Source of the DNA: Stenotrophomonas maltophilia
GTDB lineage: Bacteria; Pseudomonadota; Gammaproteobacteria; Xanthomonadales; Xanthomonadaceae
NCBI RefSeq assembly: GCF_003970865.1
Contig: NZ_RXLZ01000014.1
Coordinates: 1-64,000 of the forward strand
Reading direction: 5' to 3'
DNA: 64,000 bases
The notes under the pieces are model-generated. The model was not told the origin of the DNA. It did no database searches and worked only from the letters and a program-made list of their open reading frames with translations. A program made the position numbers and the translations under genes. Shown here one piece after another: positions 37,000 through 46,184 of the stretch. Within the stretch, counting starts at the first letter, position 1. Every line of letters begins with the position of its first letter.

Positions 37000-38389
37000 A
37001 GGAAAGCGCGTTGCGCTGTGGGGCTGGGGCCGTGAGGGCCGCGCCGCGTTCGCGGCGCTGCGTGAGCGCCTGCCCACGCTGCCACTGAGCCTGTTCTGCC
37101 CGGCGGCCGAAGTCGAGGCCGCGCGTGCGGAAACGCAGGGCGTGCTGGACGTGCGTGGTGAGCCCTCCGCTGAAGCGCTGGCCACGTTCGACGTGGTGAT
37201 CAAATCGCCCGGCATCAGTCCCTATCAGCCGATCGCGCTGGCGGCTGCAGGGCAGGGCACCACCTTCATCGGTGGCACCGCGCTGTGGTTCGCCGAGCAT
37301 GCGGCTGCCGATGGCATCGTGCACGACACCGTGTGCGTGACCGGTACCAAGGGCAAAAGCACCACCACTGCGCTTGTCGCGCACCTGCTGCGTGCCGCCG
37401 GCCACCGTACCGGCCTGGTCGGCAACATCGGCCTGCCGTTGCTGGAAGTGCTGGACCCGCAGCCCGCGCCCGAGTACTGGGCGGTGGAACTGTCCAGCTA
37501 CCAGACCGGTGAGGTGGCACGCAGTGGCGCCCGCCCGCAGGTGGCGGTGGTGCTGAACCTGTTCCCGGAACACCTGGACTGGCACGGCAGCGAACAGCGT
37601 TACATCGAAGACAAGCTGCGACTGGTGACTGAAGCCGCGCCGCGCATCGCCGTGCTCAACGCCGCCGATCCGCATCTGGCCGCGCTGTCGCTGCCCGACA
37701 GCGAGGTGGTCTGGTTCAACCAGCCGCAGGGCTGGCACATGCGCGGTGACATCGTGCATCGCGGCGAGCAGGCCGTGTTTGACACGCGCAACACGCCGCT
37801 GCCGGGCCGCCACAACCGCGGCAACCTGTGTGCGGTGCTGGCCGCGCTGGAAGCGCTGGGCCTGGACGCCGTGGCGCTGGCGCCGGCGGTGCAGGATTTC
37901 CGCCCGCTGCCCAACCGCCTGCAGCGCATCGGCGTGGCGGATGGCCTGACCTACGTCAACGATTCGATCAGCACCACACCGCATGCCAGCCTGGCCGCGC
38001 TGGAGTGCTTCGCCGGGCAGCGCATCGCGTTGCTGGTGGGCGGGCACGACCGTGGCCTGGACTGGACCGATTTCATGCAGCACATGGCCCACGACGTGCC
38101 GCCGGTGGAGATCGTGACGATGGGCAGCAACGGCCCGCGCATCCACGCGATGCTGCAGCCGCTGGCCGATGCCGGTCGCTTCGGCCTGCACGCGGCGGGC
38201 GATCTGCCCGAGGCGATGGCCTTGGCGCGCGCCGCGCTGGGTGCGCAGGGTGGGGTGGTACTGCTGTCGCCGGGCGCGCCGAGTTTTGGTGCTTACCGAG
38301 ACTACGTGGCGCGTGGTCGTCATTTTGCTGAGCTGGCTGGGTTTGACCCGGAGAGCATCAGCGCGATTCCGGGGCTGGGCATCGCTTGA
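36980..38389 (+). CDS. murD2: UDP-MurNAc-L-alanine--L-glutamate ligase MurD2
   Basis: 469 residues of the Mur ligase family with the ATP loop [18 protein letters not shown] (about 120-137), the [11 protein letters not shown] metal/carbamoyl-lysine region, [10 protein letters not shown] and the C-terminal [12 protein letters not shown]. MurD2 differs from MurD by adding L-Glu. Start is GTG at 36980, inside the murL end (20-base overlap), because the longer frame encodes nothing Mur-like. A normal murD probably exists elsewhere. Confidence 0.88.
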   Translation: MKISKFEGKRVALWGWGREGRAAFAALRERLPTLPLSLFCPAAEVEAARAETQGVLDVRGEPSAEALATFDVVIKSPGISPYQPIALAAAGQGTTFIGGTALWFAEHAAADGIVHDTVCVTGTKGKSTTTALVAHLLRAAGHRTGLVGNIGLPLLEVLDPQPAPEYWAVELSSYQTGEVARSGARPQVAVVLNLFPEHLDWHGSEQRYIEDKLRLVTEAAPRIAVLNAADPHLAALSLPDSEVVWFNQPQGWHMRGDIVHRGEQAVFDTRNTPLPGRHNRGNLCAVLAALEALGLDAVALAPAVQDFRPLPNRLQRIGVADGLTYVNDSISTTPHASLAALECFAGQRIALLVGGHDRGLDWTDFMQHMAHDVPPVEIVTMGSNGPRIHAMLQPLADAGRFGLHAAGDLPEAMALARAALGAQGGVVLLSPGAPSFGAYRDYVARGRHFAELAGFDPESISAIPGLGIA

Positions 38390-38391
38390 AG

Positions 38392-38453
38392 GTAACGCCG
38401 GCCGCTGGCCGGCAACCTTCGGAGAAATTCATCCACGCATGGCGTGGATCTAC
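38392..38453. repeat. Two SMAG palindromes after murD2
   Basis: 38392-38414 (GCCGGCC family) and 38431-38453 (ATCCACGC family). The CTAC end of the second one supplies the TAG stop codon of the leftward SMI1/KNR4 gene. Confidence 0.85.
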
Positions 38454-39043
38454 TGCTCCTCGTCGATGAACGCGTAGCCGCCGTCGATCAATTGCTGCAG
38501 ATACGCATCGAAGCTGGGCGCGATCACCGCGTAGCTGTCCGGGTCGTGCAGGTAGCGCACCACCTGGCCGACCGTGCCACCCGGCGCCGGGTCGAAATCC
38601 AGGTAGAGCATCGAGGTGCCGCCGTTGTTCATGCAGTGCGAGAAACACAGGCGACGGTTCATCGGCAGGTCGCCATCGATGCCGTCGCCCAGGATCTCCG
38701 GCTCGTCATCCAGCCATTCCTCGTAGATGGAACGGATGCTGTCGTCCCATTGCTGCTGGTCCTCGAAGATCTGCGCGACCGAGCGCAGGTAGTACGGATA
38801 GCCGCCGTCTTCCACGTCCGAGCCGAGCATCAGCACGCAGACCTCGCCGCCGGGGTACTCGCGGAAGTGGGTGCCATCCACGCGGGACAACAGTTCCGCC
38901 AGGCTGTCCGGCACCTGCGGCCATTGCACGCGCAGTCGCTGCAGGTCGTCGGCGCTGGCACCCTGCACGTGGGCCCACTGCGCGGCATCGTCGGCAGGCA
39001 GGCGTGGGATCAGGCCAGACAGAAAGCGATCAACAAGGTTCAT
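38450..39043 (-). CDS. SMI1/KNR4-family protein
   Basis: 197 residues, very acidic, with WPQVPDSLAELL near residue 45 and YLDFDPAPGGTVGQVV late, both typical of the SMI1/KNR4 (SUKH) fold. SUKH proteins are often immunity proteins against contact-dependent toxins, but no toxin gene is beside it, so other roles are possible. Its stop codon is formed by a SMAG end; its start is five bases from the 111-bp element. Confidence 0.8.
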   Translation of the reverse strand: MNLVDRFLSGLIPRLPADDAAQWAHVQGASADDLQRLRVQWPQVPDSLAELLSRVDGTHFREYPGGEVCVLMLGSDVEDGGYPYYLRSVAQIFEDQQQWDDSIRSIYEEWLDDEPEILGDGIDGDLPMNRRLCFSHCMNNGGTSMLYLDFDPAPGGTVGQVVRYLHDPDSYAVIAPSFDAYLQQLIDGGYAFIDEEQ

Positions 39044-39047
39044 GCGG

Positions 39048-39158
39048 AAAAGGGGACGGAGGGGATTAAGTCGTATCCAACCACACCTGCGTCACGTCGC
39101 CAATGCAGAATGCGACGCGGGAGGGGCGAATACGGCTTAATCCCCTCCGTCCCCTTTT
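39048..39158. mobile_element. MITE-like element, 111 bp with 29-bp terminal inverted repeats
   Basis: The left end AAAAGGGGACGGAGGGGATT and its inverted right end form 29-bp repeats with one mismatch (39048-39076 and 39130-39158); the 53-bp centre codes for nothing. It lies exactly between two divergent start codons. A shortened copy lies at 11069-11104. No transposase in the window. Confidence 0.75.
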
Positions 39159-39175
39159 TCTTGCGGAGCAGGCGT

Positions 39176-39967
39176 ATGAATCGTTGGCGATGCGGTGTAG
39201 CGGTGATGCTGGGGCTGGCGGCGATGCCGGCGTGGGCGGCGATGAAGACGCAGCCGGTGGAGTGGAAGCACCAGGGCACGACCTTCAGTGGCGTGCTGGT
39301 CTATGACGACGGCGACAACGACAAGCGCCCGGGCCTGGTGATGGTGCCGAACTGGAAGGGTGTGAACGAATCGGCCATCGAGAAGGCCAAGCAGCTGGCC
39401 GGCGATGACTACGTGGTGCTGGTGGCCGATGTCTACGGCAAGGGTGTGCGGCCGAAGACCGATACCGAGGCCGGGCCGGTGGCGACCAGGCTGCGCAATG
39501 ACCGGCCGCTGCTGCGCGCACGTGCGCTGGAAGCGGTGAATGTGCTCAAGGCGCAGGCCGGGAAGGTGCCGCTGGATGCTGGCCGGATCGGTGCGGTGGG
39601 CTTCTGTTTCGGCGGCACCACGGTGCTGGAGCTGGCCCGTGCCGGTGCGCCGCTGGCCGGGGTGGTCAGCCTGCATGGCGGGCTGGGCTCGCCGCTGCCG
39701 GCACAGGCCGGTGGCAGCCATCCGTCGGTGCTGGTGCTCAATGGCGCCGACGACAAGAGCGTGACCGCCGAGGACATCGCCGGTTTCCATAAGGAAATGG
39801 ATGCGGCCAAGGTCGACTGGGAGTTCACCAACTACAGCGGGGCGGTGCACTGCTTCGCCGAGCGCGATGCCAACAGCCCGCCGGGCTGCCGGTACAACGA
39901 ACGGGCGGCCAAGCGCGCGTGGAAGGCACTGGATGAGTTCTTCGAGGAACGCTTCGAGAAACGTTGA
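39176..39967 (+). CDS. Exported dienelactone hydrolase-family protein
   Basis: 263 residues. Signal peptide MNRWRC, hydrophobic core, cleavage near AWA. Alpha/beta-hydrolase with a Cys nucleophile in GFCFGGT, Asp in NGADD and His in AVHCF, the dienelactone hydrolase triad. A periplasmic location is unusual for an aromatic-degradation enzyme, so the substrate is probably different. GGAG seven bases before the ATG; the MITE-like element ends 17 bp upstream of the start. Confidence 0.85.
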   Translation: MNRWRCGVAVMLGLAAMPAWAAMKTQPVEWKHQGTTFSGVLVYDDGDNDKRPGLVMVPNWKGVNESAIEKAKQLAGDDYVVLVADVYGKGVRPKTDTEAGPVATRLRNDRPLLRARALEAVNVLKAQAGKVPLDAGRIGAVGFCFGGTTVLELARAGAPLAGVVSLHGGLGSPLPAQAGGSHPSVLVLNGADDKSVTAEDIAGFHKEMDAAKVDWEFTNYSGAVHCFAERDANSPPGCRYNERAAKRAWKALDEFFEERFEKR

Positions 39968-39978
39968 TCCGTGCAGCG

Positions 39979-40129
39979 GTAGTGCCGGCCGCTGGCCGGC
40001 AACCTCATGATGCTGGCGATGTCATCGGGAATGCCGGCCAGCGGCCGGCACTACCGATGCTTCAGTGCCGACCAACGGTCGGCACCCACCGGAATGCCGG
40101 TTTGGTAGGTGCCGACCGTTGGTCGGCAC
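39979..40129. repeat. Two pairs of inverted SMAG palindromes
   Basis: A GCCGGCC-family pair (39979-40001 and 40031-40054) is followed by a GCCGACC-family pair (40066-40090 and 40105-40129). They fill the gap between the converging hydrolase and ispB genes. Confidence 0.85.
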
Positions 40130-40140
40130 ATCTCAACCCA

Positions 40141-41139
40141 TCAATGCGAGCGCTGCACCGCGTAGCGCGCCAGACCACGCAGGGCGGCAACAGCATCGTT
40201 GTCGCCCAGGCCATCGAGCGCGCGCTCGGCGGCCTCAGCGTATTCCTCTGCACGCGCGCGGCTGTACTCCAGGCCGCCGGTGGCGCGGATCGCCGCCAGT
40301 ACTTCCGGCATCGCCGAGGCGTCGCCGTCCTGCACGATGGTGCGCAGGCGCTCGCGGGTGGCGTCGTCGGAGTGGGCCATCGCGTGGATCAGCGGCAGCG
40401 TCGCCTTGCCCTCGGCGAGATCGTCGCCCAGGTTCTTGCCCAGCTCCTCGGCGTTGGCCGAGTAGTCCAGCACGTCGTCGGCGATCTGGAACGCGTAGCC
40501 CAGGTGCATGCCGTAGTCGAACAGGGCCTGCTGGGTCGCTTCATCCACGCCGCTGGCCAGTGCGCCCAGGCGGGTGCCGGCGGCGAACAGCACCGCGGTC
40601 TTGCGCTCGATCACGCGCAGGTAGGCGGCTTCGTCGGTGTCCGGGTTGTGCACGTGCAGAAGCTGCAGCACTTCACCCTCGGCGATGCGGTTGGTGGCAT
40701 CGGCCAGGATCTGCATCACCGACATGCGCTCCAGCTCGACCATCAGCTGGAAGCTGCGCGAGTACAGGAAGTCTCCGACCAGCACGCTGGGCGCGTTGCC
40801 CCACAGCGCGTTGGCGGTGCTGCGGCCACGGCGCAGGCTGGATTCGTCCACCACGTCGTCGTGCAGCAGGGTGGAGGTGTGGATGAACTCGATGATCGCC
40901 GCCAGCTGGTGGTGATCCGGGCCGGCCTGGCCGACCGCATGGCCGGCCAGCATCACCAGCATCGGGCGCAGGCGCTTGCCGCCGGCGGAAATGATGTGGT
41001 CGGCGATCTGGTTGATCAGCACGACGTCCGAGGACAGCCGGCGCCGGATCAGGGCGTCGACGGCGGCCATGTCGGCCGCGGCAAGCGACTGGATCTGGGG
41101 CAGGCCCAGGGCGGGACGGGTGTCTTCGGTGATGGTCAT
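40141..41139 (-). CDS. ispB: Octaprenyl diphosphate synthase (polyprenyl synthetase)
   Basis: 332 residues, trans-prenyltransferase. The first Asp-rich motif is LLHDDVVDESSLRRG and the second QIADDVLDYSA, both intact with GGKRLRPML upstream. It makes the polyprenyl tail of ubiquinone from FPP and IPP. No other quinone genes are beside it. Divergent from the alpha-glucosidase gene. Confidence 0.93.
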   Translation of the reverse strand: MTITEDTRPALGLPQIQSLAAADMAAVDALIRRRLSSDVVLINQIADHIISAGGKRLRPMLVMLAGHAVGQAGPDHHQLAAIIEFIHTSTLLHDDVVDESSLRRGRSTANALWGNAPSVLVGDFLYSRSFQLMVELERMSVMQILADATNRIAEGEVLQLLHVHNPDTDEAAYLRVIERKTAVLFAAGTRLGALASGVDEATQQALFDYGMHLGYAFQIADDVLDYSANAEELGKNLGDDLAEGKATLPLIHAMAHSDDATRERLRTIVQDGDASAMPEVLAAIRATGGLEYSRARAEEYAEAAERALDGLGDNDAVAALRGLARYAVQRSH

Positions 41140-41244
41140 GCGATCAGGCTTTCAGGCTCACCACTGATTATAGGCGCTGGCCGTGAATTCGGGCGCAAAC
41201 CGGGCGGGCCGACGTCCGCGGCCCGGCCAACGCTGCCGCCTGCG

Positions 41245-41258
41245 TGAATACGTATGCA
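41245..41258 (+). promoter_or_regulatory. Operator TGAATACGTATGCA, copy A
   Basis: A 14-bp near-palindrome with a central CG, typical of LacI-family operators, 96 bp before the alpha-glucosidase start. Identical copies lie before the TonB receptor (46155) and GH97 (48372) genes. Confidence 0.7.
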
Positions 41259-41353
41259 GGTTGCGCCATGCCCGTGAGGCCACCGCTAAGCTTGCGGCAT
41301 CAGGATTTCGGCCCGCTCCCGGCGGGTCCCGCATGCCCGGAGGGGGGCTGTCG

Positions 41354-42967
41354 ATGTCGCACTATCCATGGTGGCGCGGAGCCGTCATCTACCAGATCTA
41401 CCCACGCAGCTACCTTGATGCCAACGGCGATGGCGTGGGTGACCTGCCGGGCATCATCCAGCGCCTGGACCACATCGCCGCGCTGGGCGTGGACGCGATC
41501 TGGATCTCGCCGTTCTTCAAGTCGCCGATGGCCGACTTCGGCTACGACATTGCCGACTACCGCGACGTCGACCCGCTGTTCGGCAACCTGGATGACTTCG
41601 ACCGCCTGCTGGCCAAGGCCCACGGCCTGGGTCTGAAGGTGATGATCGACCAGGTGCTGAGCCACACCTCGATCGAGCACGCCTGGTTCCGCGAGAGCCG
41701 CCAGGACCGCAGCAACCCGAAGGCGGACTGGTACGTCTGGGCCGACCCGCGCGAGGACGGTACCCCGCCCAACAACTGGCTGTCGCTGTTCGGCGGCGGC
41801 GCCTGGCAGTGGGAGCCGCGCCGCGAGCAGTACTACCTGCACAACTTCCTGGTGGACCAGCCGGACCTGAACTTCCATCACCCGGACGTGCAGCAGGCCA
41901 CCCTGGACAACGTGCGCTTCTGGCTGGACCGCGGCGTGGATGGCTTCCGCCTGGACGCGATCAACTTCTGCTTCCATGACGCGCAGCTGCGCGACAACCC
42001 GGCCAAACCGGCGGAGAAGCGCTTCGGCCGTGGCTTCAGCCCGGACAATCCGTACGCCTACCAGTACCACTACTACAACAACACCCAGCCGGAGAACCTG
42101 CCGTTCCTGGAGCGCCTGCGCGCGCTGCTGGACGAGTATCCGGGGGCGGTCAGCCTGGGCGAGATCTCCTCGGAGGACTCGCTGGCCACCACGGCCGAGT
42201 ACACCCGCGATGGCCGCCTGCACATGGGCTACAGCTTCGAGCTGCTGGTGAACGACTACAGCGCGGCCTATATCCGCGACACGGTCTCGCGGCTGGAAGC
42301 GGCGATGACCGAAGGCTGGCCGTGCTGGGCGGTTTCGAATCATGACGTGGAGCGGGCAGTCAGCCGCTGGGGCGGCCACCCGGCCGACCCGCGCCTGGCG
42401 CGGATGCTGGTGGCGATGCTGTGCTCGCTGCGCGGCTCGGTCTGCCTGTACCAGGGCGAGGAGCTGGGCCTGGCCGAGGCCGAGGTGCCGTTCGAGGCCC
42501 TGCAGGACCCGTATGGCATCACCTTCTGGCCGAACTTCAAGGGCCGTGATGGCTGTCGCACCCCGTTGCCGTGGACCGATGCGCCGCTGGCCGGTTTCAC
42601 CACGGGCCAGCCGTGGCTGCCGATCCCGGCTGAGCACCGCGCCGCGGCCGTGGCGGTGCAGGAGCGCGACCCGGATTCGGTCCTGGCCGCGTTCCGGGGG
42701 TTCCTGGCCTGGCGGCATAGCCAGCCGGCGCTCCTGCATGGCAGCATCCGGTTCATCGAAAGCGCCGAGCCAGTGCTGCTGTTCGAGCGTATGCTTGCAG
42801 ATGAAACCCTCCTGCTGGCCTTCAACCTGTCGGCCGAGGCGGTGAGCCATCCGCTGCCGCCGGGCAACTGGCAGCAGGTGGCGGTACCGGGCCCGGATGC
42901 GGGCACGGTGCAGGGCAATGAAATCCAGCTGCCGCCGCGTGCGGTGTATTGCGCCCGACGCAGCTGA
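41354..42967 (+). CDS. Cytoplasmic GH13 alpha-glucosidase
   Basis: 537 residues, no signal peptide. TIM-barrel GH13 with the nucleophile in DGFRLDAIN (about Asp201), the acid/base in SLGEISSED (about Glu270) and the third Asp in SNHDVERAV (about 331). The YQIYPRSYLDANGDGVGDL opening marks the alpha-glucosidase / oligo-1,6-glucosidase group. It should split imported maltose or short maltodextrins to glucose. The ATG at 41354 has GGAGG upstream. Operator copy A precedes it, linking it to the other genes of the locus. Confidence 0.9.
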   Translation: MSHYPWWRGAVIYQIYPRSYLDANGDGVGDLPGIIQRLDHIAALGVDAIWISPFFKSPMADFGYDIADYRDVDPLFGNLDDFDRLLAKAHGLGLKVMIDQVLSHTSIEHAWFRESRQDRSNPKADWYVWADPREDGTPPNNWLSLFGGGAWQWEPRREQYYLHNFLVDQPDLNFHHPDVQQATLDNVRFWLDRGVDGFRLDAINFCFHDAQLRDNPAKPAEKRFGRGFSPDNPYAYQYHYYNNTQPENLPFLERLRALLDEYPGAVSLGEISSEDSLATTAEYTRDGRLHMGYSFELLVNDYSAAYIRDTVSRLEAAMTEGWPCWAVSNHDVERAVSRWGGHPADPRLARMLVAMLCSLRGSVCLYQGEELGLAEAEVPFEALQDPYGITFWPNFKGRDGCRTPLPWTDAPLAGFTTGQPWLPIPAEHRAAAVAVQERDPDSVLAAFRGFLAWRHSQPALLHGSIRFIESAEPVLLFERMLADETLLLAFNLSAEAVSHPLPPGNWQQVAVPGPDAGTVQGNEIQLPPRAVYCARRS

Positions 42968-42993
42968 CCGTTTTCTCCGGTGGCGGTACTTGC

Positions 42994-43026
42994 GGGGACG
43001 GGGCCGAAGCGCCCCGTCCCTTTTTT
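42994..43026 (+). terminator. Intrinsic terminator of the alpha-glucosidase gene
   Basis: GGGACGGGGC-CGAA-GCCCCGTCCC type stem followed by TTTTTT, 27 bp after the stop codon. Confidence 0.9.
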
Positions 43027-43050
43027 GTGGGTGGGATTCCGGTGAAGGGC

Positions 43051-43152
43051 ATCCACGCGTGGCGTGGATCTACCGGGGGATTGCCCCTATCCACGCGTGG
43101 CGTGGATCTACTGGTTGGGGTGTCGCTGGGTAGATCCACGCCATGCGTGGAT
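43051..43152. repeat. Three SMAG palindromes (ATCCACGC family)
   Basis: Copies at 43051-43073, 43089-43111 (both ending CTAC) and 43130-43152 (starting GTAG). The first two are direct repeats of each other. Confidence 0.85.
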
Positions 43153-43187
43153 GGGCCTTGCCGACCAACGGCCGGCATTCGCGCAAA

Positions 43188-43217
43188 AGAAAGCCCGCTG
43201 CCTGCGCAGCGGGTTTC
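43188..43217 (-). terminator. Terminator-like hairpin after the TonB receptor gene
   Basis: AAACCCGCTG-CGCAGG-CAGCGGGCTTT read leftward, between the receptor stop and the SMAG cluster. The T-run is short (TTTC TTTT). Confidence 0.65.
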
Positions 43218-43228
43218 CGATGAGTCGT

Positions 43229-43251
43229 TGCCGGCCAGCGGCCGGCACTAC
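43229..43251. repeat. SMAG palindrome (GCCGGCC family)
   Basis: TGCCGGCC-AGC-GGCCGGCA with CTAC, 10 bp after the receptor stop codon. Confidence 0.85.
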
Positions 43252-43261
43252 CCGGTCGTGG

Positions 43262-46030
43262 TCAGAACTTGTAGTTCACGCCCAGCATGTAGGTGCGGCC
43301 CCACTCGATGTACTCCAGCGGGCGGTCCTTGCTGCCGGCGTAGGTGCGGTACGGCTCGTTGGTCAGGTTGCTGCCCTGCAGCAGCAGGGTCAGGCCACGC
43401 AGGGCGCTGCTGTCGCTGAAGGTGTAGCTGACCTGTGCATCGGTCACGTTCTCGCCCACCACGTAACGCAGCGTGCGGTTGCCGTTGAAGTTGCCGATCT
43501 CACCAATGAAGTCCGAGCGGCGGCGCTGGCTCACGCGTGCTTCAAAGCCACTGCGCTCGTAGTAGGCGGTGAAGTTGTAGACACGCTTGGACAGGCCCGG
43601 CAGGCTGATCGGGTCACTGCCCACGCTGGAGGCGCTTTCCGGATCCAGGATGGTGATGTCGCTCTTGTTGAAAGTCGCGCTGGCCTGCACGCCGAAGCCG
43701 CGCAGGCTGTCGGTCAGCATCTCCAGCGGAAACGACCCGGTCAGCTCCAGGCCCTTCAGCGTGCCGCCCTTGCCGTTCTGCGGCGTGGAGAAGGTGCCGG
43801 TGGTCAGCACCGGTGCGGTCATGCCCGGCGGCGGCACGTAGTTGCCCAGCAGGCCGCTGAAGTCGTAGTTGTCCACCGACTGCGTGTAGACGTAGCTCTT
43901 CAGGTCCTTGTAGAAGATGGCCGCAGCCACGTAGGCCTTCTCGCCGAAGTACTTCTCATAGGACAGGTCCAGCGCGGTCGCGCGCCACGGATCCAGCAGC
44001 GGGTTGCCGCCGCTGCCACCGGGGCGGCCGTTGTTGGTATCCACGCCGAATTCCAGACCGGCGCGCATCTGGTCCACGCGCGGGCGCGCCACCTGCTTGG
44101 CGGCGGCGAAGCGCAACGTCTGCTGGTGCGGGAACATGAACACCAGGTTCAAGCTCGGCAGCCAATCCTTGTAGGTCTTGCCGGCAGAGAAGGGCTGGAT
44201 GTTGCTGCCCGCCGGCTGCGAGCTGTCCCAGTAGCGCGAATCCGAGCTCTGGTCGGTGTGCTGCATCTGCACGCCGATGTTGCCGCGCACGCCGACCACG
44301 CCGATGTCGGTGTTGATGTTCAGGCGTGCCCACGCGGTGGTGATCTTCTCCTCGACCGTCCACGACTTGGGAATCAGGTAGTCCAGGTTGTCGACCGGGT
44401 TGAAGGTCATGTAGCGCCCCACCGCTGCCGGCACGTTCCACGACGGGATGTAACCGATGCCGGCGAAACCGAGGTTGACCGGGCGGTACTGCAGGTCCTG
44501 GGCGATGGTGGATTCGCCTTGGGCGCCGAGCAGGATGTTGCCTTCGGCCTGGGCCTTCTGCTTGCGACGGTCGGCATAGTTCACGCCCACGTCCACATCC
44601 GAGAACCAGCTGGACATGGCTTCGGGAACCGGCAGCGTCGCCGCCAGCTTGGCGCCCTTCAAGCGGTCTTCGACCTCCGGCACCTTGCCGTAGCCGGAGC
44701 CATAGATCGTGTTGGTCAGGAACAGGCTGTCCGGATTGGAGTAGTCGCGCCCTGGCGTGATCTGCGAGAAGCCGTTGTTGTTCACCACCAGGCCGATCGT
44801 GTCGAACTGCGGGCGCGGCACCAGCTGCAGGTTGTTTTCCAGATTGATCTCGCGGCGGGTCGCCTTGGAGTAGTTCAGGTCGGCGACCAGCTTCACGCCG
44901 CCGACGTTGAACTCGTTGTTCCAGCCGAACGCATCGATCTTGTCCTTGCGCTTGTTGTACATGCCGCGCACCAGCGGGTACGCATTGCTGATCGTGCCAC
45001 CGGTGAAGCTGCCATCGGCATTGCGGCCGACATTGCTGAACACCGGCAGGATCGCGTTGGGGTTGTTGCTGTCCTCGCCGTTGCCGCTGAGGCTCAGCTC
45101 GAACTGGTTGGCGGTGTCGATCTGCTCGGCTTCGGTGTGGAACGCATCGAAGGTGCTGGTCCAGCTGTTGCTGGGGCGGAACTGGATCGTCGCCATCACG
45201 CCGTCGCGCTTGTTGTTGCCGGTACGGCGCAGCGCCTTGATGCCATCGGTGAAGTAGGTGCCTGGCGCGATTCCGCGACGCTCGCCCTTGTCGGTGTGTT
45301 CGGTGGTCCAGGGCTCGTACAGGCCGACCTGGTTCTCCTGGATCGGCATGTCGCTGTGCGCGTAACCGATGGCGATGCCCAGGGTGTTGTCGAAGAACTG
45401 GTCGATGTAGCTGGCGCTGAAACGGTTGCCATATGGATCGATGTTGGCAGCGCGGCCCAGGGAGCTCTTCTGGTAGCGGCCGCTGACCGCGATCACGCGC
45501 TCGCCGAAGCTGAGCGGGCGTGCGGTCTGCATATCGATGGTGCCCGACAGGCCCTGGCCGACCAGCGCCGCGTCCGGGGTCTTGTAGACGGTCACGCCGT
45601 TGACCAGTTCAGATGGGTACTGGTCGAATTCGACGCCACGGTTGTCGCCGGTGCTGACCACTTCACGGCCATTGAGCAGGGTGGTGGCGAAGTCGGGTGA
45701 CAGGCCTCGCACGCTGATCACCTGTGCACGGCCGGCCACGCGCTGGGCGGCCAGGCCAGGCAGGCGCGAGATGGATTCGGCGATGCTGACGTCGGGCAGC
45801 TTGCCGATGTCTTCGGCGGAAATCGCCTCGACCACCGAGGTGGCGTCCTGCTTGATCGCGATCGCGTTCTCGATGCCGCGACGGATGCCGGTGACCTGCA
45901 CCGTATCCAGGTTGGTGGCGGCGGTGGTGGCCGGCGTGGTGGTGCTCTGCGTGGACTGTGCCGACGCCAGCGTCGGCGCCAGGACAACGGCCAGCGCGAT
46001 GCTCAGCGCGCTGCGCTTGTGGTTCAACAT
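43262..46030 (-). CDS. TonB-dependent receptor, probably for maltodextrins
   Basis: 922 residues. Signal peptide ends at LASAQS; the TonB-box region is NLDTVQVTGIRRG. The plug contains AISAEDIGKLPDVSIAESISRLPG, typical of the large xanthomonad/Caulobacter carbohydrate receptors, and the barrel ends in MLGVNYKF. The receptor should carry maltodextrins over the outer membrane. GGAGG lies before the ATG at 46030. Two operator-like sites precede it (46155, 46185). Neighbours are GH97, GH13 and a sugar MFS, so the substrate assignment rests on context. Confidence 0.87.
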   Translation of the reverse strand: MLNHKRSALSIALAVVLAPTLASAQSTQSTTTPATTAATNLDTVQVTGIRRGIENAIAIKQDATSVVEAISAEDIGKLPDVSIAESISRLPGLAAQRVAGRAQVISVRGLSPDFATTLLNGREVVSTGDNRGVEFDQYPSELVNGVTVYKTPDAALVGQGLSGTIDMQTARPLSFGERVIAVSGRYQKSSLGRAANIDPYGNRFSASYIDQFFDNTLGIAIGYAHSDMPIQENQVGLYEPWTTEHTDKGERRGIAPGTYFTDGIKALRRTGNNKRDGVMATIQFRPSNSWTSTFDAFHTEAEQIDTANQFELSLSGNGEDSNNPNAILPVFSNVGRNADGSFTGGTISNAYPLVRGMYNKRKDKIDAFGWNNEFNVGGVKLVADLNYSKATRREINLENNLQLVPRPQFDTIGLVVNNNGFSQITPGRDYSNPDSLFLTNTIYGSGYGKVPEVEDRLKGAKLAATLPVPEAMSSWFSDVDVGVNYADRRKQKAQAEGNILLGAQGESTIAQDLQYRPVNLGFAGIGYIPSWNVPAAVGRYMTFNPVDNLDYLIPKSWTVEEKITTAWARLNINTDIGVVGVRGNIGVQMQHTDQSSDSRYWDSSQPAGSNIQPFSAGKTYKDWLPSLNLVFMFPHQQTLRFAAAKQVARPRVDQMRAGLEFGVDTNNGRPGGSGGNPLLDPWRATALDLSYEKYFGEKAYVAAAIFYKDLKSYVYTQSVDNYDFSGLLGNYVPPPGMTAPVLTTGTFSTPQNGKGGTLKGLELTGSFPLEMLTDSLRGFGVQASATFNKSDITILDPESASSVGSDPISLPGLSKRVYNFTAYYERSGFEARVSQRRRSDFIGEIGNFNGNRTLRYVVGENVTDAQVSYTFSDSSALRGLTLLLQGSNLTNEPYRTYAGSKDRPLEYIEWGRTYMLGVNYKF

Positions 46031-46154
46031 TTTCCCCTCCCAGGCAATGTTGCAGATCGATTCGTGAACGTCCCGGAGTGACCGTGGACGTGCGACGCGG
46101 TGGCCGCTGTCGTCGCCGCTATGGTAGGCAGCGCGTTCTTCGCGGGAATCACCC

Positions 46155-46168
46155 TGCATACGTATTCA
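46155..46168 (-). promoter_or_regulatory. Operator TGCATACGTATTCA, copy B
   Basis: Exact reverse complement of the copies at 41245 and 48372, 125 bp upstream of the TonB receptor start. Confidence 0.7.
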
Positions 46169-46184
46169 ATGGCGTTTGCAGGGA

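Noticed and set aside
39048-39158. Insertion sequence
   Set aside because: There are terminal inverted repeats but no room for a transposase, so it is at most a non-autonomous element.
43064-45700. A long rightward open frame opposite the TonB receptor
   Set aside because: Antisense to a conserved receptor, no ribosome-binding site, composition that of a reversed beta-barrel gene.
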